A stretch of DNA of 64,000 nt from NCBI GenBank assembly GCA_022340305.1, contig JAJDOF010000102.1, positions 1 through 64,000 on the forward strand, in the 5' to 3' direction. Positions 19,521 through 29,398 of the stretch are shown in pieces. Under the pieces are notes generated by a model, which did no database searches, had not been told where the DNA came from, and saw only the letters and a list, made by a program, of their open reading frames with translations. Position 1 is the first letter of the stretch, and each line of letters opens with the position of its first letter. Source of the stretch: Gammaproteobacteria bacterium. GTDB lineage: Bacteria; Pseudomonadota; Gammaproteobacteria; GCA-001735895. Both the position numbers and the translations under genes were made by a program.

Positions 19521-20604
19521 GACGGCCCGCCCGCTGACGTATATTGCTTGCGATTACCGCGTGATCGATCAGCGGTGCAAGGATCGAGGCCAGCAGCATC
19601 GCCGGTATCACCGCATCGGGATGATTGGCGTTGACGACCCGGATCAGCACGACCAGCGCTCCGATCAGGAATCCCTGTATCCACCTGCCCGGGTTGGTGC
19701 AGCAGGAGGCGACCGGATCGCAGGCGAGAAACACCGCGCCGAAAGCGAAGCTGCCGAGCAACAGGTGCCAGTAGCCCGGCATCGCGCTGGCGCCAGAGCC
19801 CTCGCCCAGCAAATTGCAAAGGGTGGCTACGACGATCAGTCCGATCACCTGCGCGAGCAGCAGGCGCCACGCGATCACGCGTGTAACCAGCAACATCGCA
19901 GCGCCGATGACGACCGCGAGCACCGAGGTGGTGCCCATGCTACCGGCAACGCTACCGATAAAAGCCGAGCCGAGATCGATCCCGGCACCGGCCAGGGCGG
20001 CTTCGCCGCCGCGATGAAACAGCGCGATTGCGTTGCTGCCGGCATATCCCGCTAATCCCTCCCATAGAGGATGTGCCCCGGAGATGTTCGGGAAGCTGAC
20101 CTGCACGATCGCGATACCGAGCAACGCCGGACTCAGAAAGGTCCTGCCATCGCCGCCGAAAATAGCGGAGCCGAGCAGAACCGCAAACGAAATACCGAAC
20201 ACAATATGATAAAACGGCGCAGCGCCGGGGAGCAGCAAGGTGAACAGCAGCGCGGTCAGCACAAAACCGCGCGCCATTGGCTGTCCACGGCCGCGCGCGA
20301 TCAACCATTCCCATAAGCCACCAATCACCAGCGCCAGCGCCAGCATCGGCAACATGTGCGCCAGGCCGGCGACAAGCCAGTCGTAAACACCGGCATCCGC
20401 GTAGCCGGCACCAAGCGCGCGTGCAATACGGCTGCGAACATCATCACCGACACTATCCGGATTACTCACCAGTCGCGTCAGGTACTGATACCCGGTGTTG
20501 AGCAGTGCCGCGACGGTGACCGGCAATAGCGCCAACAGGCGCAGCCCGAGGAGTCCCCGGTAGCCGTCGAAAAAGCCGCTGGAGCGTTTAATCGACATCG
20601 TCAA
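19513..20604 (-). CDS. nqrB: NQR subunit B, divergent (FMN-attachment Thr absent)
   Basis: LLGSAIFGGDGRTFLSPALLGIAIVQVSFPNISGAHPLWEGLAGYAGSNAIALFHRGG; YWHLLLGSFAFGAVFLACDPV; APLIDHAVIASNIRQR. Confidence 0.94.
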   Translation of the reverse strand: MTMSIKRSSGFFDGYRGLLGLRLLALLPVTVAALLNTGYQYLTRLVSNPDSVGDDVRSRIARALGAGYADAGVYDWLVAGLAHMLPMLALALVIGGLWEWLIARGRGQPMARGFVLTALLFTLLLPGAAPFYHIVFGISFAVLLGSAIFGGDGRTFLSPALLGIAIVQVSFPNISGAHPLWEGLAGYAGSNAIALFHRGGEAALAGAGIDLGSAFIGSVAGSMGTTSVLAVVIGAAMLLVTRVIAWRLLLAQVIGLIVVATLCNLLGEGSGASAMPGYWHLLLGSFAFGAVFLACDPVASCCTNPGRWIQGFLIGALVVLIRVVNANHPDAVIPAMLLASILAPLIDHAVIASNIRQRAGRHV

Positions 20605-21800
20605 TGCGCTCCTTCGAGCTGCTCCAGCACGCGACGCAGCAGTGATCCGTAATCACTCCCGGAAACGCAGGCATGGCTGAGCGGGGCCAGGTCTTCTTCG
20701 TCAAGTTCCAGCGCGCCAAGTTGCCGTGCGCGTTCGACATCACCGAGCTGCAGGGCGCGCATCAACGGCACCGCGTAGATGCCGGGCGGCGCCACCCGTT
20801 CGAGTTGCTCACTCGGGATCAACGGCGCGTTGCTCGAAGCGGCATCACCAGCGTCGACTGCGGCGCCCTCAAGTGCGCTTATCTGCCGTTGTCTCGCGCC
20901 CAGAAACCTTTCCGACGCGGCGAGCCGGCGCCCGTAGATCGGTGATCCGGCCAGTATGGCGCTGCGCGAGTCCGAGAGCTCGCCTAACAGTACTTCATCG
21001 ATCGATGCCCCGACCGGTAACAGCAGGCTGCGCGGATTCGTTACTGCATTGCCGCCCAGCGATATCACCCGCTGTAGCCACGGTGCCCCGTGTAACAGCA
21101 GATGCCCCAGCGCAATAACATCCTGGTAACCGAGATGCCATACTTCGCCACCGTCAAAACCGATCGGGCAAAGTGCATGAATGTGCGTGCCGGGAAGACC
21201 CGCCGAATATCCGCCGCTGAACGGGACGCAATGGATATCTGCGGACTCCGTAAAAGTCAGTGCGTGACCGGGGGCGTGACAGACGTAAAGTGGCGCGGCG
21301 CTAATCGCGGACAACAGCGCTATCGCGGCCCGGAATTCATCGAGACAGGCATCTATGATCGGTCGTGGTTCGGGCGCCATCGGCGCATTATCGAGCGCGG
21401 TAATGAAAATAGCGCCGGGCTCCGCGTCCGGGTGCGGGATATTGTCGAAGGGGCGGGTTCGCAGGCTACTCCAGACACCGGTTTCGAGCAGGAAGCGCCG
21501 TAGCGTCCCGCGATCCTGGTTCGATGGGTTTTCATGGCTGACCGAACCGAGATCATCGTCCATCTCGATTTGCACGGCAACCAGCCGACGCAGCGGGCCG
21601 CGAACGATACGTTCGATTTTGCCGGCACGCGGTGCGCAAATACGGATATCTCGCCTGCGAACATCGCGCAACAGCACGGCACCAGCCTGCACCTGGTCGC
21701 CTTCCGCGTACATCACCTCGAAATTGACGCCACGGTAGTCACGCCCCAGTAAAGCGGTGCGTGATACATTCCTGGTTTCAAGGTTTAACGACTCGAGCAT
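20601..21800 (-). CDS. nqrA: NQR subunit A, short form
   Basis: ALLGRDYRGVNFE, GVWSSLRTRPFDNIP, GLPGTHIHALCPI, LGALELDEEDLAPLSHAC; ATG at 21800 preceded by AAGGGAGGGGT; ORF extends to GTG 21824. Confidence 0.92.
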   Translation of the reverse strand: MLESLNLETRNVSRTALLGRDYRGVNFEVMYAEGDQVQAGAVLLRDVRRRDIRICAPRAGKIERIVRGPLRRLVAVQIEMDDDLGSVSHENPSNQDRGTLRRFLLETGVWSSLRTRPFDNIPHPDAEPGAIFITALDNAPMAPEPRPIIDACLDEFRAAIALLSAISAAPLYVCHAPGHALTFTESADIHCVPFSGGYSAGLPGTHIHALCPIGFDGGEVWHLGYQDVIALGHLLLHGAPWLQRVISLGGNAVTNPRSLLLPVGASIDEVLLGELSDSRSAILAGSPIYGRRLAASERFLGARQRQISALEGAAVDAGDAASSNAPLIPSEQLERVAPPGIYAVPLMRALQLGDVERARQLGALELDEEDLAPLSHACVSGSDYGSLLRRVLEQLEGAH

Positions 21801-22082
21801 ACCCCTCCCTTGCGTTGGATTCACGCTGAGAGATTCTAGAGAACGGAGTTTTAAGTTTAATGACCTATATCACCTTATCACCCCGTTTCTCCGATTCGTG
21901 CCTGCACCATCGCAAGGCGAAGACCCTCACGCCAGACAGCGCTTCTACAACAGTGCTGGCGGCTGGCATGGATCCTGATAGTTGCGGCGCAGGGAAGACC
22001 GGAGCGGTGAATCTCTGGCCGGAGTTAGCGGTTGGTGATATGCTCCGCGGCCTGAAGAAGATGCGGCGGGGAGTGGTCAAAA

Positions 22083-22529
22083 ATGAAATTTTCAAGGCTC
22101 AATATCGTATTGTCGATGCTGTTGTTCCTGCTACTCGGCGCCGACATCGGCGACGTTCAGGCATCACAGGAACGTACCGGTGAGACCAGGGCCAACCTGC
22201 CATCACCGATAAACCAGGGGCATAAAGCGTCATTCACCGCCGATGGACTGCCGTACCGGTCCCGCGAGTTGGATTTTTACCAAGCCGGCCTGCAGCTGGC
22301 AGCCGCAAATCCGTCGACAAGATTCCAGGACGAGTGCAGTCAATGCCACGGCGACGCGGAGGAGTTCGTGCGCGAGTCGTTGATGTTCAAAAACGGAGTT
22401 TTGACAGGTCAGTTCACGAATAAGCCTTTGGTCGATTTCTTAAAAACCCACCAGAATTTAAAGCCTGAAGCGATCAGTTTTCACTCGGCATTGCTGAACA
22501 GGATTGCAGGTGAAATCGGTCTGCAATAA
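22083..22529 (+). CDS. Secreted small c-type cytochrome-like protein
   Basis: Signal peptide-like N-terminus and one CSQCH heme-binding motif; divergent from nqrA. Confidence 0.65.
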   Translation: MKFSRLNIVLSMLLFLLLGADIGDVQASQERTGETRANLPSPINQGHKASFTADGLPYRSRELDFYQAGLQLAAANPSTRFQDECSQCHGDAEEFVRESLMFKNGVLTGQFTNKPLVDFLKTHQNLKPEAISFHSALLNRIAGEIGLQ

Positions 22530-22682
22530 CGACCTGGCTTGCCCCCGGGTTCTCCCTAGCAAACCGATTCAGGCCAGGTTGGAGACATTTCAACCTGCCA
22601 GGTTCGAGTCAGGATACTGATGATTCCGCTATTAGGGCCCAGGATACCTGAGCGAAAGTATGCGGGGTGTCCCGAGGGTTGT

Positions 22683-23624
22683 TCAGGTGCGCTGGCGGAT
22701 ATCGGATAACATGTCGCGCAGCGCCCGAATGTGCTCGGGGCCGGTGCCGCAACAACCGCCCACGATCTGCACCCCGTAATCTCGAATCCAGCCTTCGATT
22801 TCGAGCGCGTACTGCTGCGGTGAACTGACCTCTTCGTAGCGCCAGTCCGGGAGGATCAATTTACCCGTTTCGGCATAGGCCAGCAACGGGCCCGACCAAT
22901 GCTGTCGCAGTACGGCCAGAGCCGGGGCGGTATCTTCGACCCGGGTGTGCATGATACCCGCAGCCAGACCGCCAAGCGGCTTGAGGCTATCGACCATTTC
23001 CCCGAAATCGTGCGCGACCGTAGTATCGTCGGTGTTCTTCCAGCGCAGGCTGCGCACGTCGACACCGTTGTCTGCCAACATTGCACTGAACCCGATCATT
23101 ACCGGTAGGCCGGTAGCAACAGCGGCACGAATAACGATCCCTGCGTTTTCGATATCGCGCATCATTTCGGCAATAATCAAATCCACGCCGGCATTCACCA
23201 GGCTCTCGGCCAGTTCCTGGTAACTGGATTCGATCTGGCCGTCTATCGCCACCTCGCGATGACTGGTCAACGGTGGCATGCTCGACATTGAACCGGCGAT
23301 GAGTACCGTTTCGTCGGCAACATTGTCTCGTGCTTGCTGCGCCAGCTGCACTGACTTCAGGTTTAGCATCTTGGACTCATGCCCGAGATTGATGCTCTCC
23401 AGCACGTGGCGGGCAGTCGAATAGGTATTTGCGGTGATTATTTGCGCACCGGCACGAATGTAGTCTTCGTGCACCGCACGCACTTCATCGGGATTGGTTT
23501 TGGTGGCCAGCCCGCTCCACACATTCTTGTCCAGGGATACACCACGGCGACGAATTTCGGTGCTCACACCACCATCGAGGAGTATTATTTCACCCTGTTG
23601 CAGGCGTTCGATCAGGCTACTCAT
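22683..23624 (-). CDS. Homocysteine S-methyltransferase family protein
   Basis: EIILLDGGVSTEIRRRGV; VGGCCGTGPEHIRAL Zn-binding motif. Confidence 0.92.
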   Translation of the reverse strand: MSSLIERLQQGEIILLDGGVSTEIRRRGVSLDKNVWSGLATKTNPDEVRAVHEDYIRAGAQIITANTYSTARHVLESINLGHESKMLNLKSVQLAQQARDNVADETVLIAGSMSSMPPLTSHREVAIDGQIESSYQELAESLVNAGVDLIIAEMMRDIENAGIVIRAAVATGLPVMIGFSAMLADNGVDVRSLRWKNTDDTTVAHDFGEMVDSLKPLGGLAAGIMHTRVEDTAPALAVLRQHWSGPLLAYAETGKLILPDWRYEEVSSPQQYALEIEGWIRDYGVQIVGGCCGTGPEHIRALRDMLSDIRQRT

Positions 23625-23741
23625 GAGTCAGACATCGGCAGTGGAAACACTGCCGAAGTGTACCAGAGAAGCGGTGAGTAACTCGACAAATTACCGGAGA
23701 TTGGGATACCTTTGCAGCTCTACTGGTTTGAAAGCTTCATG

Positions 23742-24338
23742 ATCCCCATTATTCCATTGCTCAGATCAATCTCGCTGCCGGCATTGCTGGCCTGCCTGCT
23801 GCAGGCCTGCGCGAGTACTACCCCGGTTATCGAGTCGCAGCCGCTGGCCGAGCAACAGCGCATCAACGAGCTCGAACTGGCGATCCTGGCGTTGGGCGCG
23901 GACATCGATCCCGGCGAGGCGCACGATGCCGCGACGATCGCGATCGAATATCCGCTCCAGCTGGCACATGAGTACCAGCTTACCGACCCGCCCTTGATGC
24001 ATAACTTTCTCGTCAACGTGGGGGTGAAACCGCGTGGGCTTTGTGTCGACTGGACCTACGACCTGCTGACACGCCTGCAGCAGGAGCGTTTTCGCAGCCT
24101 GGGCCTGCACTGGGGGATCGCCAACTATGACAGGCTGTTTCGCATCGAACACAGCACTGTAATCATCAGCGCGCGCGGTGACCCGCTGGCAAGTGGCCTG
24201 GTGCTCGACCCCTGGCGTCATTCGGGACAGCTGTTCTGGGCAAAGACACTGGAAGATTCCCAATACCTGTGGAAACCGCATGCCGAAATACATGCACTGA
24301 AACGTGAACGCAAAACCCTGCGGCAGGAGCGGCCATGA
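23742..24338 (+). CDS. Hypothetical lipoprotein
   Basis: ORF from 23712; LPALLACLLQACAS lipobox-like. Confidence 0.6.
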   Translation: MPIIPLLRSISLPALLACLLQACASTTPVIESQPLAEQQRINELELAILALGADIDPGEAHDAATIAIEYPLQLAHEYQLTDPPLMHNFLVNVGVKPRGLCVDWTYDLLTRLQQERFRSLGLHWGIANYDRLFRIEHSTVIISARGDPLASGLVLDPWRHSGQLFWAKTLEDSQYLWKPHAEIHALKRERKTLRQERP

Positions 24339-24402
24339 AAACGATGATCAAACCGTCTAACGATACGCCTCGAACCGAACCGCGACTCCTGACAGGCCAC
24401 AA

Positions 24403-25071
24403 ATGACTACTCGTATCGGCCTGATCAGCGATGTTCATTCCAGCCCGGTTGCACTGGCCGAGGCACTGCGCATATTCGTCGACCAACAGGTTGATGACAT
24501 CATCTGCGCCGGCGATATTGCTGGCTACTATGACTCGCTACTGCCGACCGTCCGGCTCCTGGTAAAGGCCAACTGCAAGACAATTGTCGGCAACCACGAT
24601 CAAACCTGGCTGGAGCAAAACGCCGCGAACTATGCGAATGACGACGCCAGCGCCGATAGTGGCCCTGATAACAGCCCTGATAACAGTGAGATTCGCAGCT
24701 ACCTGCAGCAATTACCGCAGACTCTGGAGCTTTCCATCGAAGGCAAGCGACTGTTCATCGTGCACGCCAATCCGCCGAGCGAACAGCACGGTGGAATCAA
24801 GTTGCGCGATCGTTACGGCAATATCAATGCCGAGCGCAAGGCCGACTGGACACAGTCACTGGCCGATTTCGAACATGACGTGCTGATCGTCGGCCACACC
24901 CACCAGGTCTATGCCGAGCAACTGGGGCGGGTGCTGGTAATCAACCCCGGTAGCGTTCCATTCAATCACAGCTGCATGGTCCTGTCCTTGCCGGACCTCG
25001 GGGTCGAAACCTACGCGCTGGGCGGTCGGGAAATCACCCACTGCTGGAACTTCAGCATGCTGCAGAGCTGA
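24403..25071 (+). CDS. Metallophosphoesterase (YfcE/MJ0936-like)
   Basis: GLISDVHSSPVALAEAL, CAGDIAGYYD, VGNHDQTW, VGHTHQVY. Confidence 0.9.
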   Translation: MTTRIGLISDVHSSPVALAEALRIFVDQQVDDIICAGDIAGYYDSLLPTVRLLVKANCKTIVGNHDQTWLEQNAANYANDDASADSGPDNSPDNSEIRSYLQQLPQTLELSIEGKRLFIVHANPPSEQHGGIKLRDRYGNINAERKADWTQSLADFEHDVLIVGHTHQVYAEQLGRVLVINPGSVPFNHSCMVLSLPDLGVETYALGGREITHCWNFSMLQS

Positions 25072-25116
25072 CCCCTGGATACCTCGCTCGCGATACTGCA
25101 AGTAGCCGTCATCCTG

Positions 25117-26286
25117 ATGGCGTCACGGCTCATGGGCGAACTGGCTGTCTACCTGCGCTCGCCCGCCGTCATCGGTGAGATTGTCGCCGGCGTCATCCTT
25201 GGTCCCACGCTGCTGGGATTCATCGAGGCCGAGGGCCTGATCCTGATCCTGGGCGAAATCGGCATCATCCTGCTGCTGTTCGAGGTTGGGCTGGAAACCG
25301 ATATCGGTGAACTGGCTAAAGCCGGCGTCAAGTCGGTGGTGGTAGCGTTTACCGGTTTCGTGCTGCCTTTTGTCAGTTGCTTCGCCCTCAGCTACTACCT
25401 GTTTTCCCTGGACCTGCAGGTGTCCCTCCTGATCGCCGGAACCATGACCGCAACCAGCATCGGCATCACCATGCGCACCCTGTCCGACCTCGGCAGAGGT
25501 CAAAGCCGCGAGGGACACATCATTCTCGGCGCCGCGGTGCTGGACGATATCATGGGCGTACTGCTGCTCGCCATCCTGTTCAATTTTGTTACCCACGGCA
25601 GATTCGATGCTATCGGCACCTCACGCATTCTGCTCTTCATGTTCGTCTTCTTCATGATTGCGCCGGCCCTGGCAAAATCCATCAGCTACATCATTCATCG
25701 CTGGGAGTCATTCAGCGAAATCCCCGGTATCGTGCCTACTTCGATCGTTTCGCTGGTGCTGTTCCTTGCCTGGCTGTCGCATGCGATCGGAATCCCCGAG
25801 CTACTCGGCGGTTTTGCGACCGGCCTGGCATTGTCGCGCCGCTTTTTTCTACCTTTTGGCGTTGCACTCAAGGCCAACCCTGAATTCTCGAAGCACGTAC
25901 AGGAACAGATGAAACCGATCATCAACCTGTTCACCCCGATCTTCTTTGCCATGGTTGGACTTTCACTGGACCTGAGTTCGCTTGACTGGAGTTCGTCATT
26001 TTTCTGGATTTTTTCGATATCGCTGGTTGCGGTCGCGATCCTTTCCAAAAGTTGCGGCGCCCTGCTGTTGTCGAGTGAAACCCTCACGCGCCGTATGGTC
26101 ATCGGCATGTCCATGGTGCCGCGCGGGGAGGTGGGTCTGATATTCGCTCAACTGGGTCTGCTCTCCGGTGTGTTCAATCCCGAAATTTATACCACCGTCG
26201 TCATCGTTATCGCCTATACGACGCTGTTCACGCCCTTCTGGTTGCGGCTGTTCTACAAGCACTACGGGCACCTGCTCGAAGATTGA
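25117..26286 (+). CDS. CPA2-family cation:proton antiporter (true start uncertain)
   Basis: RSPAVIGEIVAGVILGPTLLG; GAAVLDDIMGVLLLAI; MSMVPRGEVGLIFAQLG; in-frame TM1-like codons extend back to 25072. Confidence 0.88.
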   Translation: MASRLMGELAVYLRSPAVIGEIVAGVILGPTLLGFIEAEGLILILGEIGIILLLFEVGLETDIGELAKAGVKSVVVAFTGFVLPFVSCFALSYYLFSLDLQVSLLIAGTMTATSIGITMRTLSDLGRGQSREGHIILGAAVLDDIMGVLLLAILFNFVTHGRFDAIGTSRILLFMFVFFMIAPALAKSISYIIHRWESFSEIPGIVPTSIVSLVLFLAWLSHAIGIPELLGGFATGLALSRRFFLPFGVALKANPEFSKHVQEQMKPIINLFTPIFFAMVGLSLDLSSLDWSSSFFWIFSISLVAVAILSKSCGALLLSSETLTRRMVIGMSMVPRGEVGLIFAQLGLLSGVFNPEIYTTVVIVIAYTTLFTPFWLRLFYKHYGHLLED

Positions 26287-26394
26287 GCGCCACAGCCGGA
26301 CCTGCACCGGGTCTGTGCAAGAATTGATCCGCAAGGGCATCCGCTGCGTAATCACAGGCATGTTTATTCAATCTTCTAACTTTAGAGCGCTGTC

Positions 26395-27117
26395 TTGACC
26401 GCGGAACCCCAGCAGATTCTCATCGTAGGTGGCAGTGGGGGTATCGGCCAGGCCCTGGTCGATGAGTTGCTAATGCGCTTTCCCGAGGCACAGATCGGGG
26501 CCAGTTACTACCATGGCAGGCGCGGGATCACGCATGAGCGTCTCTGTTGGCGGGCGCTTGATGTTCGCGATTCCCTGGCCATCGACAGCTGGGCGGGTAC
26601 TTTCAAACGCGTTGACTGGATCGTCAACGCGGCCGGCTACCTGCACGGCAGTCACGGCGGACCAGAAAAGAGCATCCGCGCCCTCGACCCTGAATTCCTG
26701 CTGGAGAACATCCGTATCAATACCCTGCCGACGCTGCTGCTCGCCAAATCTTTCGCGGCAGCGCTCAAGCAGAGCCCGGCTCCGCTACTCGCCACCGTGT
26801 CGGCACGCGTCGGCAGTATCGAGGACAACCGTCTCGGAGGCTGGTACAGCTATCGCATTTCAAAGGCCGCGCTCAACATGGCGCTGAAAACCCTGAGCAT
26901 AGAATGGCAACACAGCCACCCGCGCGGCTGCGTCGCGGCGCTGCACCCGGGCACCAACGACACCGCACTGTCAAAACCCTTTCAGTCGAATGTGGCCGCA
27001 GACGACCTGTTCGACCCAGCGTACACGGCGTCCATGTTCATCGATCTGCTGACCGGGCTGAAGCCCGCCGACAGTGGTCGCTTCTGGGCCTGGAACGGCG
27101 AAATTCTTCCCTGGTAA
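26395..27117 (+). CDS. SDR family protein (C-factor-like)
   Basis: [42 protein letters not shown] start. Confidence 0.85.
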   Translation: MTAEPQQILIVGGSGGIGQALVDELLMRFPEAQIGASYYHGRRGITHERLCWRALDVRDSLAIDSWAGTFKRVDWIVNAAGYLHGSHGGPEKSIRALDPEFLLENIRINTLPTLLLAKSFAAALKQSPAPLLATVSARVGSIEDNRLGGWYSYRISKAALNMALKTLSIEWQHSHPRGCVAALHPGTNDTALSKPFQSNVAADDLFDPAYTASMFIDLLTGLKPADSGRFWAWNGEILPW

Positions 27118-27134
27118 AACTCAAAGGAAAGCTG

Positions 27135-27677
27135 ATGAAACTGTCAAAACTATCGATCGCATTTACCCTGTTGTTGCTATCCACCAACGCGGCCGCCAGC
27201 TGCGGCCCACTACTCGACTTCGAAGCGCAAAAACTGCGTTCCAGTGAGCAGGTCAATTTTTGTGACTCCTATGCAGACAAGTTGCTGCTGGTGGTCAACA
27301 CCGCCAGCCATTGTGGCTTCACGCCACAGTTCGAGGGCCTGGAAACGCTTTACCGCAAATACCAGAAGCAGGGACTTGAAATTGTCGGCTTCCCCTCTAA
27401 CGACTTTTACCAGGAAGCATCCAGCGAAGCGAAGACTGCCGAGATCTGTTACATCAATTATGGCGTCAGCTTTACCATGCTGTCCCCGGGAGCGGTACGC
27501 GGTAGCGATGCCAATGCCCTGTTCCGCGAACTTGCGCAGCGCACCAGGGCGCCTGGCTGGAATTTCAACAAGTACCTGATCCAGCGCGATGGACAAACGG
27601 TCAGCCACTATGGCTCAAGGGTCGAGCCCCTGGATAGCGAGCTGGAATCCGACATCCTGCAAGCCCTGGCGCGCTAA
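27135..27677 (+). CDS. Glutathione peroxidase family protein with signal peptide
   Basis: ORF from 26904; [22 protein letters not shown] leader; [34 protein letters not shown]. Confidence 0.9.
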   Translation: MKLSKLSIAFTLLLLSTNAAASCGPLLDFEAQKLRSSEQVNFCDSYADKLLLVVNTASHCGFTPQFEGLETLYRKYQKQGLEIVGFPSNDFYQEASSEAKTAEICYINYGVSFTMLSPGAVRGSDANALFRELAQRTRAPGWNFNKYLIQRDGQTVSHYGSRVEPLDSELESDILQALAR

Positions 27678-28103
27678 ATGACCACCTCCCCTGCGCCGGC
27701 GGTGAACCGGGTGCTGGGCTATGCCGGGCTCATTCCGTTCTTGCTGCCTGCACTGCTGGTTTTGTCGGGGTCGGAGCATGGGCCTGCAATAACAGCGCTG
27801 GCGGGCAGCTATGCGCTCGCCATCATCTGTTTTATCTGCGGCAGCTGGTGGGGCATGGCACAGGCATCGGGCGCGCGCGCGACCTTGTGGCTCAGCAACG
27901 CTTACCTGCTGGTGGCGTTGCTGTTGTATCTGTTTGCCCCCCTATGGTGGTCCCTGTCCGCCGCATTCCTACTAATGGGCGCGTGGCTCTGTGAGCAAAA
28001 TGACGAATTATTTCCCACCTACCCGCAGGACTATCGCCGCATGCGCACCATCCTGACGCTGATCGCGGCGGTCTCAATGGGTCTCCTGCAGCTCTCCGCG
28101 TAA
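27678..28103 (+). CDS. DUF3429 family membrane protein
   Basis: LGYAGLIPFLLPALLVL...CGSWWGMAQ; short multi-TM protein. Confidence 0.75.
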   Translation: MTTSPAPAVNRVLGYAGLIPFLLPALLVLSGSEHGPAITALAGSYALAIICFICGSWWGMAQASGARATLWLSNAYLLVALLLYLFAPLWWSLSAAFLLMGAWLCEQNDELFPTYPQDYRRMRTILTLIAAVSMGLLQLSA

Positions 28104-28195
28104 GCCCGGACACCCCCTGGAGCAAAACCTCACGGCTGTGATCCGAAACCTGCTGACCTGCGTAAATAATCCCATTGACCCAAATCACCGAGACG

Positions 28196-28597
28196 ATGAA
28201 AACAGCTTCCAGCATTCACAAACTGAAACAGCCGGCGCGCATCAGCGAGGCTCGCATACACATCAGCAATCTGCGCCTGCGCACTTACATCGGGTTCAAC
28301 CCGGATGAAAAAACCAAGCAGCAGGACATTATCGTCAATGCCGAGATTCACTACCGTGCCGACTCGACGTTCACCAGTGACGCCGAAGCCGACGCGCTGA
28401 ATTACAAAAGTATTACCAAGCGCATGATTCATCATATCGAGAACGGCCGCTTCCAGTTGCTCGAAAAGCTTACCGCTGATCTGCTCGCCATCGCAACCGA
28501 AGCGGAGCAGGTGAGCTATGCCGAAGTTCGGGTTGACAAACCACACGCGCTACGCTTTGCTGACTCGGTTGCAGTTACGCTGAGCGCCTCCCGGTAA
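28196..28597 (+). CDS. folX: Dihydroneopterin triphosphate 2'-epimerase (FolX)
   Basis: ARIHISNLRLRTYIGFNPDEKTKQQDIIVNAEIHY; FolB/FolX fold. Confidence 0.9.
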   Translation: MKTASSIHKLKQPARISEARIHISNLRLRTYIGFNPDEKTKQQDIIVNAEIHYRADSTFTSDAEADALNYKSITKRMIHHIENGRFQLLEKLTADLLAIATEAEQVSYAEVRVDKPHALRFADSVAVTLSASR

Positions 28598-28604
28598 ACC
28601 AACA

Positions 28605-29354
28605 GTGCCAGTCAACGACAATAACGACAGCAATTCTCCCATTGTCATCACCGGGGGTGCGCAGCGCCTCGGCCTGGCGGTAGCGAGAAGCCTGCGGGCT
28701 CAGCGACAGTCCGTGGTGATCACCTACCGTCGTGAGCGTCCGCTCCTCGAGCAACTGCGGCACGAGGGTATAGAAACCATTCACGCCGATTTTGACGACG
28801 CCGATGGGCCTGACCTGCTGGCAGCGGAACTGGCTACTCGTTACCGCTCGCTGCGAGCCCTGATTCACAACGCATCACAGTGGCTACCAGAAGGTGGCGA
28901 CAACGACCATAGCCAGGTCATGGAGCGGATGCTCAAGGTGCATGTGCGCGCGCCCTATTTGCTCAACCTGGCGTGCGGCGAACTGCTGCGACGCCATGGC
29001 GATCAACAGGGCCCTGCCGACATCATCCACATGAGCGACTACGTTGCCAGCACCGGTAGCAGCAAACACATCGCCTATGCTGCGAGCAAAGCGGCGCTCG
29101 AAAATCTGACTCTTTCATTTGCCAGCAAATATGCACCCCTGGTCAAGGTCAACAGCATTGCGCCAGCATTGTTGATGTTCAATCCGGGGGACGATGAAAC
29201 CTATCGCCAGAAAGCAAGGAGTAAATCGTTGCTGGGGATAGTACCCGGTGCAGAAGAAGCCGTGAATGCGGTTTGCTACCTGCTGCAAAGCCGCTACCTG
29301 ACGGGCAAAACAATCGCACTCGACGGCGGACGCCACCTTGCGCGCGCCAGTTAA
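28605..29354 (+). CDS. folM: Dihydromonapterin reductase (FolM-like SDR)
   Basis: [38 protein letters not shown]; adjacent to folX and folE; GTG start. Confidence 0.87.
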   Translation: MPVNDNNDSNSPIVITGGAQRLGLAVARSLRAQRQSVVITYRRERPLLEQLRHEGIETIHADFDDADGPDLLAAELATRYRSLRALIHNASQWLPEGGDNDHSQVMERMLKVHVRAPYLLNLACGELLRRHGDQQGPADIIHMSDYVASTGSSKHIAYAASKAALENLTLSFASKYAPLVKVNSIAPALLMFNPGDDETYRQKARSKSLLGIVPGAEEAVNAVCYLLQSRYLTGKTIALDGGRHLARAS

Positions 29355-29398
29355 GCCGACAACAAAAAAGTAACCGTAACTATCACCGAGGAATCATC

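Noticed and set aside
21801-22082. Possible riboswitch (FMN-, TPP- or B12-like) in the nqrA / cytochrome intergenic region
   Set aside because: Scattered purine-rich blocks such as gcagggaagaccggagcgg superficially resemble riboswitch boxes but no complete consensus could be read. Infernal against Rfam would decide.
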